Origin: Lachnospiraceae bacterium
GTDB lineage: Bacteria; Bacillota; Clostridia; Lachnospirales; Lachnospiraceae
Assembly (NCBI GenBank): GCA_900771195.1
Contig: CAAGMZ010000029.1
Coordinates: 62,001 to 126,000, forward strand
Reading direction: 5' to 3'
Length of the DNA: 64,000 bases
Shown here: one piece after another, positions 16,603 to 24,695 of the stretch
Numbering within the stretch: position 1 is the stretch's first letter
Layout: every line of letters begins with the position of its first letter
The notes under the pieces: model-generated
Databases searched by the model: none
What the model saw: the letters and a program-made list of their open reading frames with translations, nothing else
What the model was told of the DNA's origin: nothing
Translations under genes and position numbers: made by a program

Positions 16603-17579
16603 TCTTTCCTCCAGGTCTTTTTACTGCGAATCATTGTTGCTGCCTCAAAACCAAGCAAGATAAGTAACGGAATAACAAAGAAATAATATATGTCCACCGC
16701 ATCCTCCGTACGACCGGATTCTTCCCTAACATTAATTTCCTTATTGTTGGTCACGGCGTTCTTTTTAATATTATCTAACACATCATCAATCTTCTGACCT
16801 TTATTCCGGTTAATATATTTTATTCCCATGTCCTGTGCAAGCTTTTCCAGATTATCCTCGTCAATTCTGGAAACCGCCGGCTTAAACGGATAATCACTTG
16901 TATCCTCCACAAGCTCGAGTTCTCCGTCAAATGACCTGACATACATATTTCCTCCCGCCTCACTGCCATAACCGAGAACTGCGCCACCGTCTATATACTC
17001 TGCGGCCTCAGCGAATGAATCCAGTCGGGAATTGTCTGTATTTTCACCATCACTGATAAAAAACACCGAAGCCTTCATGTCTCTTTTTTCATTAAGCTCC
17101 TGCAGCACATGCATCATCATTGACTTTGATATATTCATTGATGTGCCTCTGGCATACAGCGTGTCAAGCGGATACATTGACTCTATGGTACTGTTCACAT
17201 ACTCTGTATTATCGGTAAACGGTGACAGCAGGCTTGCACTGTTATTAAAGGAAATAACAGCAAATCTTGCCCCCGGAAGCTTGTCCATAATATAACTGCA
17301 GTCTTCCCTTACGCCTTCCAGCCTTGTGCGGCCATCATCATAATCGTTGGCAAGCATGCTTATGGTATCATCCACCACAAAAAGCACATACGCATTCATT
17401 TCCTGCTTCTGTACATGCTCTACGCTACCCGGAACCATTATCCTTAAGTTAATGACAAACAACAGTATGGCAATCAGTATCTGCCTTATGAACGGCCATA
17501 TCCCTTTTCTTTTCAAAAGAATAATGCCAACGCAGATTACAGCCATGAGCCATATTGGAATAATTGGATTTATTATCAT
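16599..17579 (-). CDS. VWA-domain membrane protein, BatB-like
   Basis: 326 aa. Two membrane segments at the N-terminus (about 5-20 and 30-50), a von Willebrand factor A domain (about 65-250) and a C-terminal membrane segment (about 295-315). The metal-binding MIDAS begins VVDDTISM (D-x-T-x-S form), with further parts GTSMNIS and FISDGENTD. BatB-like proteins form surface complexes with BatA and may work with a MoxR ATPase as a chaperone-like system. Start is 3 nt after the previous stop. Confidence 0.88.
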   Translation of the reverse strand: MIINPIIPIWLMAVICVGIILLKRKGIWPFIRQILIAILLFVINLRIMVPGSVEHVQKQEMNAYVLFVVDDTISMLANDYDDGRTRLEGVREDCSYIMDKLPGARFAVISFNNSASLLSPFTDNTEYVNSTIESMYPLDTLYARGTSMNISKSMMMHVLQELNEKRDMKASVFFISDGENTDNSRLDSFAEAAEYIDGGAVLGYGSEAGGNMYVRSFDGELELVEDTSDYPFKPAVSRIDEDNLEKLAQDMGIKYINRNKGQKIDDVLDNIKKNAVTNNKEINVREESGRTEDAVDIYYFFVIPLLILLGFEAATMIRSKKTWRKE

Positions 17580-17581
17580 CT

Positions 17582-18613
17582 CTATCCTCGTAATCTTAAT
17601 TTTTTCCCTACAACAAACAAAAGCAGTATACTGACTGAAAGCAGTATAAACGGTGCTCTCGGGTAATTAACCTCCCGCACATAGTTGTTGACCTTTACAA
17701 GTCCTTCACTCTGTTCTTCGATTTTTTCAACAATTTTTCTGAATGTTCCGGACTCTTCCTCCAGATAGAACTGCCCGCCTGTATTCTCAACAGCAGCTTT
17801 CATCTCTCTGAGGTTGGATTCGGTCATTTCTTTTGTACCGATACCGTACACTGTAATGTTCTTTTTCTTACAGATTTCGGCTGCCTCGGGCAGAGTCACA
17901 AGTTCCCGTCCGTACACATCATTATCGGTAGCAAAAATAACAATGCGCGGTCGGTCTGTCTCTTCATCCGAAAAGTGATATGCACTTGCGGCAAGCCCAT
18001 CTCCGATAAGTGAGCTTCCGCGCTCTTCGTTACCTACCAGTGTGCCGCCGGAAATATACTCATTATAATACCAGTAATCATTCGGTGCATAATATGAATT
18101 TGAAAGGCTGATACGCTTTCTCAGGCTTATCTCAATCTCATCAAGCTGCTCGATAATATATTCATAATCATCCGTAAGCGGTGAGAGAAGCACCGGGGAA
18201 GTATTGAAAATAATGATTCCGAACCGCTCACCCTTCAGATTCTCCACGGTGGTCTTAAGTTCCTTCACAAGGCTTTTGTTAAGCTCATCGACTGATGTGG
18301 ACACGTCAAGACAGAGAAATATATCCCTGCAGTAACGCTCGTCCGCAACCTTTTCAATCTTGTGCGGCCTTGCCAGCAGAAATGCAGATGCCATGATTGA
18401 CACGCATATGGTCAGAACCATGATTACACTGTAAAATTTATACAGTCTCTTTTTTTTCTTATAATAGGGATCTTCATTAAGATAAAAGGTGTTCGCCACC
18501 TTAATCCCTTCCTTGAATTCTCTTTTTTTTGTTTTCCTGAGTGAATACACAATCAGAAAAGCAATAACAAGAACAATGCCTGCTATAATAAAACCCGGAT
18601 ATTTTAATTCCAT
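17582..18613 (-). CDS. VWA-domain membrane protein, BatA-like
   Basis: 343 aa. Membrane segments at about 6-24 and 60-82, a VWA domain (about 98-290) with MIDAS LDVSTSVDE, later GSSLIGDGL and FATDNDVYG, and a last membrane helix near 322-337. This is the BatA layout. It overlaps the end of the upstream gene by 10 nt. It is likely a direct partner of the next VWA protein and of MoxR. Confidence 0.88.
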   Translation of the reverse strand: MELKYPGFIIAGIVLVIAFLIVYSLRKTKKREFKEGIKVANTFYLNEDPYYKKKKRLYKFYSVIMVLTICVSIMASAFLLARPHKIEKVADERYCRDIFLCLDVSTSVDELNKSLVKELKTTVENLKGERFGIIIFNTSPVLLSPLTDDYEYIIEQLDEIEISLRKRISLSNSYYAPNDYWYYNEYISGGTLVGNEERGSSLIGDGLAASAYHFSDEETDRPRIVIFATDNDVYGRELVTLPEAAEICKKKNITVYGIGTKEMTESNLREMKAAVENTGGQFYLEEESGTFRKIVEKIEEQSEGLVKVNNYVREVNYPRAPFILLSVSILLLFVVGKKLRLRG

Positions 18614-19065
18614 GCCGTAATGACCCTCTTAGCCTCAATAATCGCCTTTTCTGCGTCAAAACCTGATTTTTCCGAAAATTCGGGATGATAGTATTTAGCA
18701 ATCAGTGCCTCAAGCGAAGGCATCTTTAGTTTTCGTATGTCTGCTAACGTACAGGTTGTCACATTTATTCCGGTTGCCTCATACACAAATTCCCGGACGC
18801 AGAGGCTCAGCTCCTCATAACATTTACGGACTGAGTACTCACCATTCCGGTATTTTGAGTCAACCTCATCTATAAGTTTCAGATATTTGTTCACCACATC
18901 CGACCTGCTCCTGAAGGACATTGTATTTTTGTCTTTTCCCTTATTCTTTTTTCTTGCAAAAAGAATAATAATTACAATGCCAAGAATCAGCAAAACCGCT
19001 GCTGCCGTCAGAACCGGCCACAGTGGGTACGAATATGGATCATGTAAATTAACCGTTGTCTCCAT
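18604..19065 (-). CDS. Single-pass membrane protein of the MoxR/VWA operon (DUF4381-like)
   Basis: 153 aa. A short outside N-terminus, one membrane helix (about 15-36), a basic stretch and a helical cytosolic domain with YRNGEYSVRKCYEELSLCVREF. Small proteins of this shape stand between DUF58 and VWA genes in many Bat-like operons and are annotated DUF4381 or unknown. The start overlaps the DUF58 gene by 17 nt. Family call moderate, operon role inferred. Confidence 0.75.
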   Translation of the reverse strand: METTVNLHDPYSYPLWPVLTAAAVLLILGIVIIILFARKKNKGKDKNTMSFRSRSDVVNKYLKLIDEVDSKYRNGEYSVRKCYEELSLCVREFVYEATGINVTTCTLADIRKLKMPSLEALIAKYYHPEFSEKSGFDAEKAIIEAKRVITAWN

Positions 19066-19951
19066 GCTGCCTCTTTTCCAGCTTATGCCTGTTTAATAAC
19101 TCAATCAGTTCTTCCTCGAGTTCTTCCTCGTCATCCAGAGTTGCGTTGGCTATTCCGTATTTTTTAAGCTTTTCGCCTGTCTGCCTCTCTATGTATGCGC
19201 GTTTTAATTCCGCACGCTTCACGAGCTTTCTGTCATTCAACATAAAATCCGGAATATATCCTTCCTCATCCACGTTGTAGACATCTCCGGGCTGAATGTC
19301 TGCATCACTTATGTTAAGCAGCAGAATATCATGTGCCACAAGAAGCCTTTTAAGATTAGTTTCTTTTATCTTGTATGCGCCTTCCAGATCGGTCACAAGA
19401 ATAAGTATCATTTTTCTTCGGAAATTCCGCACCACATACTCCAAAGCCGCATTGATGTCGGAGTGATTATCCGGCGTCACCTTTGAATGGTAATCCTCAA
19501 GTATCCTCTCAATCTGCCCAAGACCTGTCTTAAACGGAATATGGTATACAAAGTTATTGACGGCAAAGGTTGAGCTTATGTCGTCTCCGTTTCTGTTGAC
19601 AAAATACGCCAGCATTCCGGCTCCCATTATGGCAAGCTCACGTTTCTCCTCCAGACCCTTAGAGTCTGCGAGCATCCTGCAGTTCGAGTCAAATATCAGC
19701 ATTATGTTGTGCTTTTTCTCCGCAACATACTGTCTTACCAGGAGCTTCCTGCTTCTTGCGGATGCTTTCCAGTCCATATCCTTGATGTCGTCCCCGTTCA
19801 CATACTCGCGGAGCTCGGCAAAATTCATGCTTTTTCCTTTGAATATGGACTTATAGGAGCCATCAAGCATATTGGAAGTATTCTTCCTGCTGTGAAGCTT
19901 CTGACAACTGCTTAAATTTTTCTGTATTTTGGATATGTATCTCATTTTCAT
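19049..19951 (-). CDS. DUF58 domain protein
   Basis: 300 aa. The DUF58 signature is clear: FAELREYVNGDDIKDMDW followed by KASARSRKLLVRQYVAEK, then a VWA-like fold (IMLIFDSNCRML as a reduced MIDAS, ILILVTDLEGAY). No membrane helix, so it is cytosolic or peripheral. DUF58 genes nearly always follow moxR. The ATG overlaps the moxR stop as ATGA. The C-terminus is rich in Glu and Leu. Confidence 0.92.
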   Translation of the reverse strand: MKMRYISKIQKNLSSCQKLHSRKNTSNMLDGSYKSIFKGKSMNFAELREYVNGDDIKDMDWKASARSRKLLVRQYVAEKKHNIMLIFDSNCRMLADSKGLEEKRELAIMGAGMLAYFVNRNGDDISSTFAVNNFVYHIPFKTGLGQIERILEDYHSKVTPDNHSDINAALEYVVRNFRRKMILILVTDLEGAYKIKETNLKRLLVAHDILLLNISDADIQPGDVYNVDEEGYIPDFMLNDRKLVKRAELKRAYIERQTGEKLKKYGIANATLDDEEELEEELIELLNRHKLEKRQHGDNG

Positions 19952-20922
19952 GGTGCTTTTACCGCTCCGATGATTGCATCAATGATTTTTTCTACCTGCA
20001 CTCCATCTGCCACTGCGGCAAAATTAAGCATTATGCGGTGTCTGAGAACTTCATACCTCATTGTCTTAACATCCTCCGGTATACAGTAATTTCTTCCGTT
20101 AATTACCGCAACTGCCTTGGCGACGTTCATAAATGTGATTGCCGCCCTGGTGCTTGCTCCCATTGTGACATACTGCGAAAGCTGCGGTGGCAGAAACTTT
20201 GCCGTATTTCTCGAAACCTGAACTATATCCACGATATATTTTTTGATGGCATCGCTCATAAATACCTTCTTGCACACATCCTGAAGAAAAATGATATCAT
20301 CTATTGTCGCAACTGATGTGCTGTTTGAAAAAATATCCTTTTCCACGCGGTTCAGAATTTCAATTTCCGCCTTTTCATTGGGATAATTAAGCTCTACCTT
20401 AAAGAGAAAACGGTCAAGCTGTGCCTCGGCAAGCTCATAGGTGCCTTCCTGTTCAATGGGGTTCTGCGTTGCAATTACCACGAAAACCTCAGGCATCTTA
20501 TATATTTCTCCGCCGATGGTCACCTCATGCTCCTGCATGGCTTCAAGCATTGCGCTCTGTGTCTTGGCACTGGAACGGTTAAGCTCATCCAGCAGCACAA
20601 AATTGGCAAATACCGGACCTATTTTGGTCTCAAATGTATTTGTGGCCATGTTGAATATCTGCGTTCCTATGATATCACTGGGAATAAGGTCAGGTGTACA
20701 CTGTATTCTGGAAAAAGACCCCGCCACCGCCTCTGTCATAACCTTGGCAGCCGTAGTCTTTGCAAGCCCCGGCACAGACTCTAAAAGGATATGACCGTTG
20801 GTCATCATTGCTATAAGCAGAGAATATCCGAGGAAATCCTGACCTACCACCTTTCCCCTGTAACAGTTCATAAGTCTGTCAACTATTTCTTTTGCTTTTG
20901 GGAATTCTTCATTCTGATTCAT
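19948..20922 (-). CDS. MoxR-type AAA+ ATPase
   Basis: 324 aa. The MoxR AAA+ core has Walker A ESVPGLAKTT, Walker B in FVLLDELNRSSAKTQ and sensor ATQNPIEQEGTYELAEAQLDRF. MoxR proteins act as chaperones that mature VWA-protein complexes. The start at 20922 has AAGGAG; a start 7 codons earlier does not. First gene of the operon moxR - DUF58 - DUF4381-like - VWA - VWA - TPR, driven by a promoter at 20957-20985. In other bacteria such operons are tied to aerotolerance or envelope stress; the role in this anaerobe is unknown. Confidence 0.95.
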   Translation of the reverse strand: MNQNEEFPKAKEIVDRLMNCYRGKVVGQDFLGYSLLIAMMTNGHILLESVPGLAKTTAAKVMTEAVAGSFSRIQCTPDLIPSDIIGTQIFNMATNTFETKIGPVFANFVLLDELNRSSAKTQSAMLEAMQEHEVTIGGEIYKMPEVFVVIATQNPIEQEGTYELAEAQLDRFLFKVELNYPNEKAEIEILNRVEKDIFSNSTSVATIDDIIFLQDVCKKVFMSDAIKKYIVDIVQVSRNTAKFLPPQLSQYVTMGASTRAAITFMNVAKAVAVINGRNYCIPEDVKTMRYEVLRHRIMLNFAAVADGVQVEKIIDAIIGAVKAP

Positions 20923-20956
20923 TGATTTCTCCTTGTGTGTCAATATCTTTTATGCA

Positions 20957-20985
20957 ACAATACCATACAATTACGGCTATGTCAA
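20957..20985 (-). promoter_or_regulatory. Promoter of the moxR/Bat operon
   Basis: TTGACA (20980-20985), 17 nt, TATTGT (20957-20962) on the minus strand, about 35 nt before the moxR start. Confidence 0.65.
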
Positions 20986-21004
20986 AAGGTAGGTTTAAAA
21001 TCAT

Positions 21005-21032
21005 TTGACACAGCCCTGTTATGGTTTATAAT
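21005..21032 (+). promoter_or_regulatory. Promoter of the HerA-like ATPase gene
   Basis: Perfect consensus TTGACA (21005-21010) and TATAAT (21027-21032), 16 nt apart. The two divergent -35 boxes are about 20 bp from each other. Confidence 0.8.
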
Positions 21033-21061
21033 TTAAGAAAAAGCATTTGGGTGGTGTTATC

Positions 21062-22669
21062 ATGTACTATAACAATCAAATCTACATCGGAAATTCTGAC
21101 GGGGAAAAGGTATGCATCCTCCCCAAAATGGCCAACCGCCACGGTCTTATAACAGGTGCCACCGGCACAGGAAAGACAGTCACATTAAAGGTTCTTGCAG
21201 AATCCTTCAGTGATGCGGGCGTTCCTGTATTTATATCTGACATCAAAGGAGACCTTTCAGGCATGTGCCGTCCCGGCACCGACTCTGCGGATATGCAGGA
21301 AAGAATCAGGAAATTCGGCCTTGATGAATGTGGTTTCGGCTACAAAGCTTATCCCACAGCCTTCTGGGATGTATATGGAAAATCCGGCATCCCCGTGAGG
21401 ACAACTGTTTCAGAGATGGGTCCCGTACTTCTCGCCCGTCTTATGGAGCTCACTCCCGCACAGACAGATGTGCTCAACATAGCATTCAAGATTGCCGACA
21501 ATAACAATCTTCTTCTCATTGATACCAAGGACCTTAAATCAATGCTTCAGTACATAGGCGACAACTCCGCTGATTTTGCCATGGAGTATGGCAATATCCC
21601 CAGGCAGAGCGTGACAACCATAATCCGTCACATAGTTTCGCTGGAATCTATGGGTGCTGAACAGTTTTTTACCGAGCCGGCATTAAATATTACTGACTGG
21701 TTCACCCAAAGCTCATCCGGCCAGGGTATGATAAATGTGCTTGACTGCCGCCAGCTTGTGAATAATCCGACCATGTATTCCGTATTTCTGCTCTGGATGA
21801 TGTCGACTCTTTTTGATGCGCTGCCGGAGGTTGGGGACATGGATAAGCCCCGCATGGTCTTTTTCTTTGATGAAGCGCACCTTCTTTTTGGCAACATCTC
21901 TAAGAACCTTCAGGAAAAGGTTGAGCAGATTGTAAAGCTCATACGTTCAAGGGGCGTTGGAATTTATTTTATATCACAGTCTCCCAAGGACATTCCCGAC
22001 GGTATATTAAGCCAGCTCGGAAATAAGATTCAGCACGCTCTCCGTGCATACACTCCTGCTGATGAAAAAGCTCTTAAATCCGTGGCAGCTTCATTCAGAG
22101 CCAACCCGGCATTCGATACCAAAACCGCCATATCGGAGCTCGGAACCGGTGAAGCGCTGATTTCGGTACTTGATGAAGGCGGAATTCCCACAATGGTCCG
22201 GAAATGTAAGATTCTCCCGCCTCAGAGTATGCTTGGTCCGATAAGCGATGATGACAGGCAGAAAGAAATTCTTATGAACAATCTGTATCTCAAATACAAG
22301 GATGCCACAGACCCCGAAAGCGCCTACGAGGTCCTGCAGAAAAAGAATGCTGAAGACGCCGCTGAAGCCGAAAGGCTCAGACAGGAAGAGCTTGCCAGAA
22401 AAGAAGCCGAAAAGCAGGCTCTCGCTGCCGAAAAAGCAGCAGCAAAAGAACAGGAAAGACTGATACGTCAGAGTGAACGTGAAGCTGCCAAGAGGCAGAG
22501 GGCTGTACAGTCAGGCGTTAAGCGCGTTGCAAACTCCGCCGCCGGAACGATTGGCCGTGAAATCGGCAACAACCTCGGAAAGTCTCTGGGCGGTTCTTTC
22601 GGCAAAAAACTTGGCGGCAACCTCGGAGCTTCAATAGGACGAAGCATTATGGGAACATTTTTCAGATAG
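21062..22669 (+). CDS. HerA-like ATPase, DUF853 family (YjgR-like)
   Basis: 535 aa. Walker A is GATGTGKTVT, Walker B MVFFFDEAHLLF, and the Arg/sensor region IRSRGVGIYFISQSPKDIP is typical of HerA/FtsK-like hexameric ATPases. After about residue 415 comes a long Glu/Ala/Lys-rich coiled coil, then a Gly-rich end. DUF853 proteins are common and have no firm role; a DNA or protein pumping motor is assumed from the fold. The ATG at 21062 has GGGTGGTG upstream; the TTG 15 nt earlier does not. A 2-hydroxyacid dehydrogenase gene follows after 21 nt and may be co-transcribed. Confidence 0.9.
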   Translation: MYYNNQIYIGNSDGEKVCILPKMANRHGLITGATGTGKTVTLKVLAESFSDAGVPVFISDIKGDLSGMCRPGTDSADMQERIRKFGLDECGFGYKAYPTAFWDVYGKSGIPVRTTVSEMGPVLLARLMELTPAQTDVLNIAFKIADNNNLLLIDTKDLKSMLQYIGDNSADFAMEYGNIPRQSVTTIIRHIVSLESMGAEQFFTEPALNITDWFTQSSSGQGMINVLDCRQLVNNPTMYSVFLLWMMSTLFDALPEVGDMDKPRMVFFFDEAHLLFGNISKNLQEKVEQIVKLIRSRGVGIYFISQSPKDIPDGILSQLGNKIQHALRAYTPADEKALKSVAASFRANPAFDTKTAISELGTGEALISVLDEGGIPTMVRKCKILPPQSMLGPISDDDRQKEILMNNLYLKYKDATDPESAYEVLQKKNAEDAAEAERLRQEELARKEAEKQALAAEKAAAKEQERLIRQSEREAAKRQRAVQSGVKRVANSAAGTIGREIGNNLGKSLGGSFGKKLGGNLGASIGRSIMGTFFR

Positions 22670-22690
22670 AATGACAAGGAGGCCCGTAAA

Positions 22691-23668
22691 TTGGTAATTG
22701 GATGTATGCTTAACTGCAGGGAATACGAAAAAGAAAGACTTCTGCGCTCCGTAAGTCCGGATAATATCATGTTTTTTTTTAATGACGAAAGTGAACTTCT
22801 AAAGAGCGCTTTACTTGATAAAATCGAAGTCATGGTCGGAGTGCCTTCCATTGAATCCGTGCAGAAAATGAAGAACCTCAAATGGCTCCAGATGACATGG
22901 GCAGGTACCGACATATACACTGCGGTTCCCGTTTTTCCCGACAATGTAATTCTGACCAATGCCACAGGTGCGTTCGGAAAAGTCATATCTGAATACATTA
23001 TCGCCGGAATCCTTGCCATGTACAGAAAACTTTTTGACTACAGAAACGAAATGATACACGGAGAGTGGGAATACCTTCCCGGAGAACAGACTCTCGAGGG
23101 CAAAACAGCACTGATACTCGGTGCCGGCGATATAGGCTGCGAGACTGCAAGGAAACTGAAGGCTTTTGATGTTACGACATGGGGAATAAGGCGTGTTGTC
23201 CGTGAAAAACCGGCTTGCTTTGACGAAATGCATACAATGGATGAACTCGATAATCTGCTTCCGGAGGCGGACCTTATCATTGCCACTCTCCCCGGCACAA
23301 GTGAAACGGCCGGCCTTTTGTCCGGAGAAAGACTCTTAAAAATGAAAAAAAATGCTTTCCTTGTAAATACAGGACGCGGCTCGCTGATTCCCTGCGATGA
23401 GCTTGTGAATGTGCTTAATACCGGTCATCTCGGCGGAGTGCTTCTTGATGTCACCGAAACCGAGCCGCTTCCCGCCACCCATCCTCTCAGAAGCTTTGAC
23501 CGGGTAATGATTACACCGCATATTTCAGGCATCAGCTGGGGCTCACTTTCAGGGACAAGAAATAAAATAATCGACATATGCTGCGATAACCTTATAAGGT
23601 ATCAGAAGGGGCAGGCATTGAACAATATTGTTGATAAAGAACTTGGCTACCGGATGACGCACAGATAG
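22691..23668 (+). CDS. D-2-hydroxyacid dehydrogenase family, NAD(P)-dependent
   Basis: 325 aa. The Rossmann motif is LGAGDIGCETARKL (GxGxxG form); catalytic residues of the family are seen as Arg in NTGRGSLI, Glu in TETEPLP and His in TPHISG. Members reduce 2-keto acids such as glyoxylate, hydroxypyruvate or phenylpyruvate. The substrate cannot be fixed from sequence. The start is TTG at 22691 with an excellent AAGGAGG 8 nt upstream. Confidence 0.9.
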   Translation: MVIGCMLNCREYEKERLLRSVSPDNIMFFFNDESELLKSALLDKIEVMVGVPSIESVQKMKNLKWLQMTWAGTDIYTAVPVFPDNVILTNATGAFGKVISEYIIAGILAMYRKLFDYRNEMIHGEWEYLPGEQTLEGKTALILGAGDIGCETARKLKAFDVTTWGIRRVVREKPACFDEMHTMDELDNLLPEADLIIATLPGTSETAGLLSGERLLKMKKNAFLVNTGRGSLIPCDELVNVLNTGHLGGVLLDVTETEPLPATHPLRSFDRVMITPHISGISWGSLSGTRNKIIDICCDNLIRYQKGQALNNIVDKELGYRMTHR

Positions 23669-23673
23669 ACAAA

Positions 23674-24021
23674 TCACTGTTTTATCATGCCATCCTCCAT
23701 CTCATACACCTTATCGCAGAGGATTTCGATATCCTCTGCGTGATGACTTGTCAGGATTATTGTCTTGCCTTTTTCTTTAAGATTCAGAAGAAAATGTCTG
23801 ATATCATCAACACCGTGACTGTCAAGTCCATTCATTGGTTCATCAAGTATGATAAGTTCCGGATTTTCCATTATTGCCTGGGCAATTCCAAGCCTCTGCT
23901 TCATTCCCAGTGAATATTTTCCGACATGCTTTCCTGATTCCGGGTCAAGGCCTACCGTTCTCATTGCCTCACATATCTCATCACTTCCGATTTTCTTCCG
24001 TATATCTGCAAGGTATTTCAA
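23674..24021 (-). pseudogene. ABC transporter ATPase, C-terminal fragment
   Basis: About 115 codons matching the second half of a BcrA/drug-type ABC ATPase: signature YSLGMKQRLG, Walker B LIILDEPMNGLD and switch His in TSHHAED. The N-terminal half, including Walker A and the Q-loop, is missing, and the frame has no proper start; it runs open into the upstream BlaI-like gene. It cannot bind and hydrolyse ATP normally. No permease gene is near. It looks like the remains of a BlaI-regulated exporter after a deletion. Confidence 0.85.
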
Positions 24022-24038
24022 ATTCCTAAAACACTCAA

Positions 24039-24425
24039 TTATTCCTTTTTCCTTTCTTCTAAAAAGCGCTCTATTTCTGCTATTTCACTATCACTGACAG
24101 AATCGTCGCAAAATGATACCAGCAAATTTCGTATTGATCCGTCATAGAGCATATCAATTATTCTGTGGCTCTCTTTTCCAAGATAATCTCTCTCCTTCAC
24201 AATTGCCGTATAAACGTTGCTCCGCCCTGATTTTGCCGAAAAAACATATCCCTTTCTCTCAAGTCTTGTTAGTAAAGTAAATACAGTACTGACATTCCAT
24301 TTGCCATTCAAATGCTCCATTATCTCATTCGTGCTTATGGGAGCATATTTACCTTTTTCATTTTTCTGTTTCCAGATTATCTTCATAAGTTCAAGTTCAG
24401 CTTCTGACATTAAATTATCGCTCAT
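24039..24425 (-). CDS. BlaI/MecI/CopY-family transcriptional repressor
   Basis: 128 aa, full length for the family: N-terminal winged helix (LMSEAELELMKIIWKQKN through STVFTLLTRLERKGYV) and a helical dimer domain. It should bind TACA-NN-TGTA sites; an exact copy stands between its promoter and start codon, so self-repression is likely. Family members are switched off by proteolysis through a BlaR1 partner or by other signals. No BlaR1 gene is in the window, and the downstream ABC gene is broken, so its present targets are probably elsewhere. Confidence 0.93.
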   Translation of the reverse strand: MSDNLMSEAELELMKIIWKQKNEKGKYAPISTNEIMEHLNGKWNVSTVFTLLTRLERKGYVFSAKSGRSNVYTAIVKERDYLGKESHRIIDMLYDGSIRNLLVSFCDDSVSDSEIAEIERFLEERKKE

Positions 24426-24437
24426 TTTCCCATTTCC

Positions 24438-24447
24438 TACATTTGTA
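24438..24447. promoter_or_regulatory. BlaI-type operator
   Basis: TACATTTGTA, an exact TACA-NN-TGTA palindrome as in bla/mec operators, just downstream of the -10 box of the repressor's own promoter. Confidence 0.75.
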
Positions 24448-24457
24448 AGTTATTAAT

Positions 24458-24486
24458 ATAATAGCATTGAGCGAAGAATGTGTCAA
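24458..24486 (-). promoter_or_regulatory. Promoter of the BlaI-like gene
   Basis: TTGACA (24481-24486), 17 nt, TATTAT (24458-24463) on the minus strand. The transcript start would fall next to the operator at 24438-24447. Confidence 0.75.
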
Positions 24487-24599
24487 TGCAATTGTTAACA
24501 TATTGTTCATTTTTTCATCATAGAAAGTCTATAATTCTTCCGTATACTTTAACTATCAGAACAAAACAGCTTATTTGAATTCTTTTTCTTTTTCATAAA

Positions 24600-24632
24600 G
24601 GCCGGCGAGATATCGCCGGCCCCTCCTTTTTT
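24600..24632 (+). terminator. Intrinsic terminator ahead of pepF
   Basis: A perfect 9-bp GC-rich stem (GGCCGGCGA and its complement), a GATA loop and a tail ending in six T. On the plus strand no gene ends here: the nearest plus-strand gene stops 930 bp upstream past two minus-strand genes. A TATAAT box lies at 24530-24535. It may end a short RNA of about 90 nt or be a leader attenuator for pepF. Confidence 0.6.
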
Positions 24633-24695
24633 ATGGACTTTCCTCTTTTTTTATGAACATATATGTGATACTATATGGCAAAGGAGGCTTTATTT

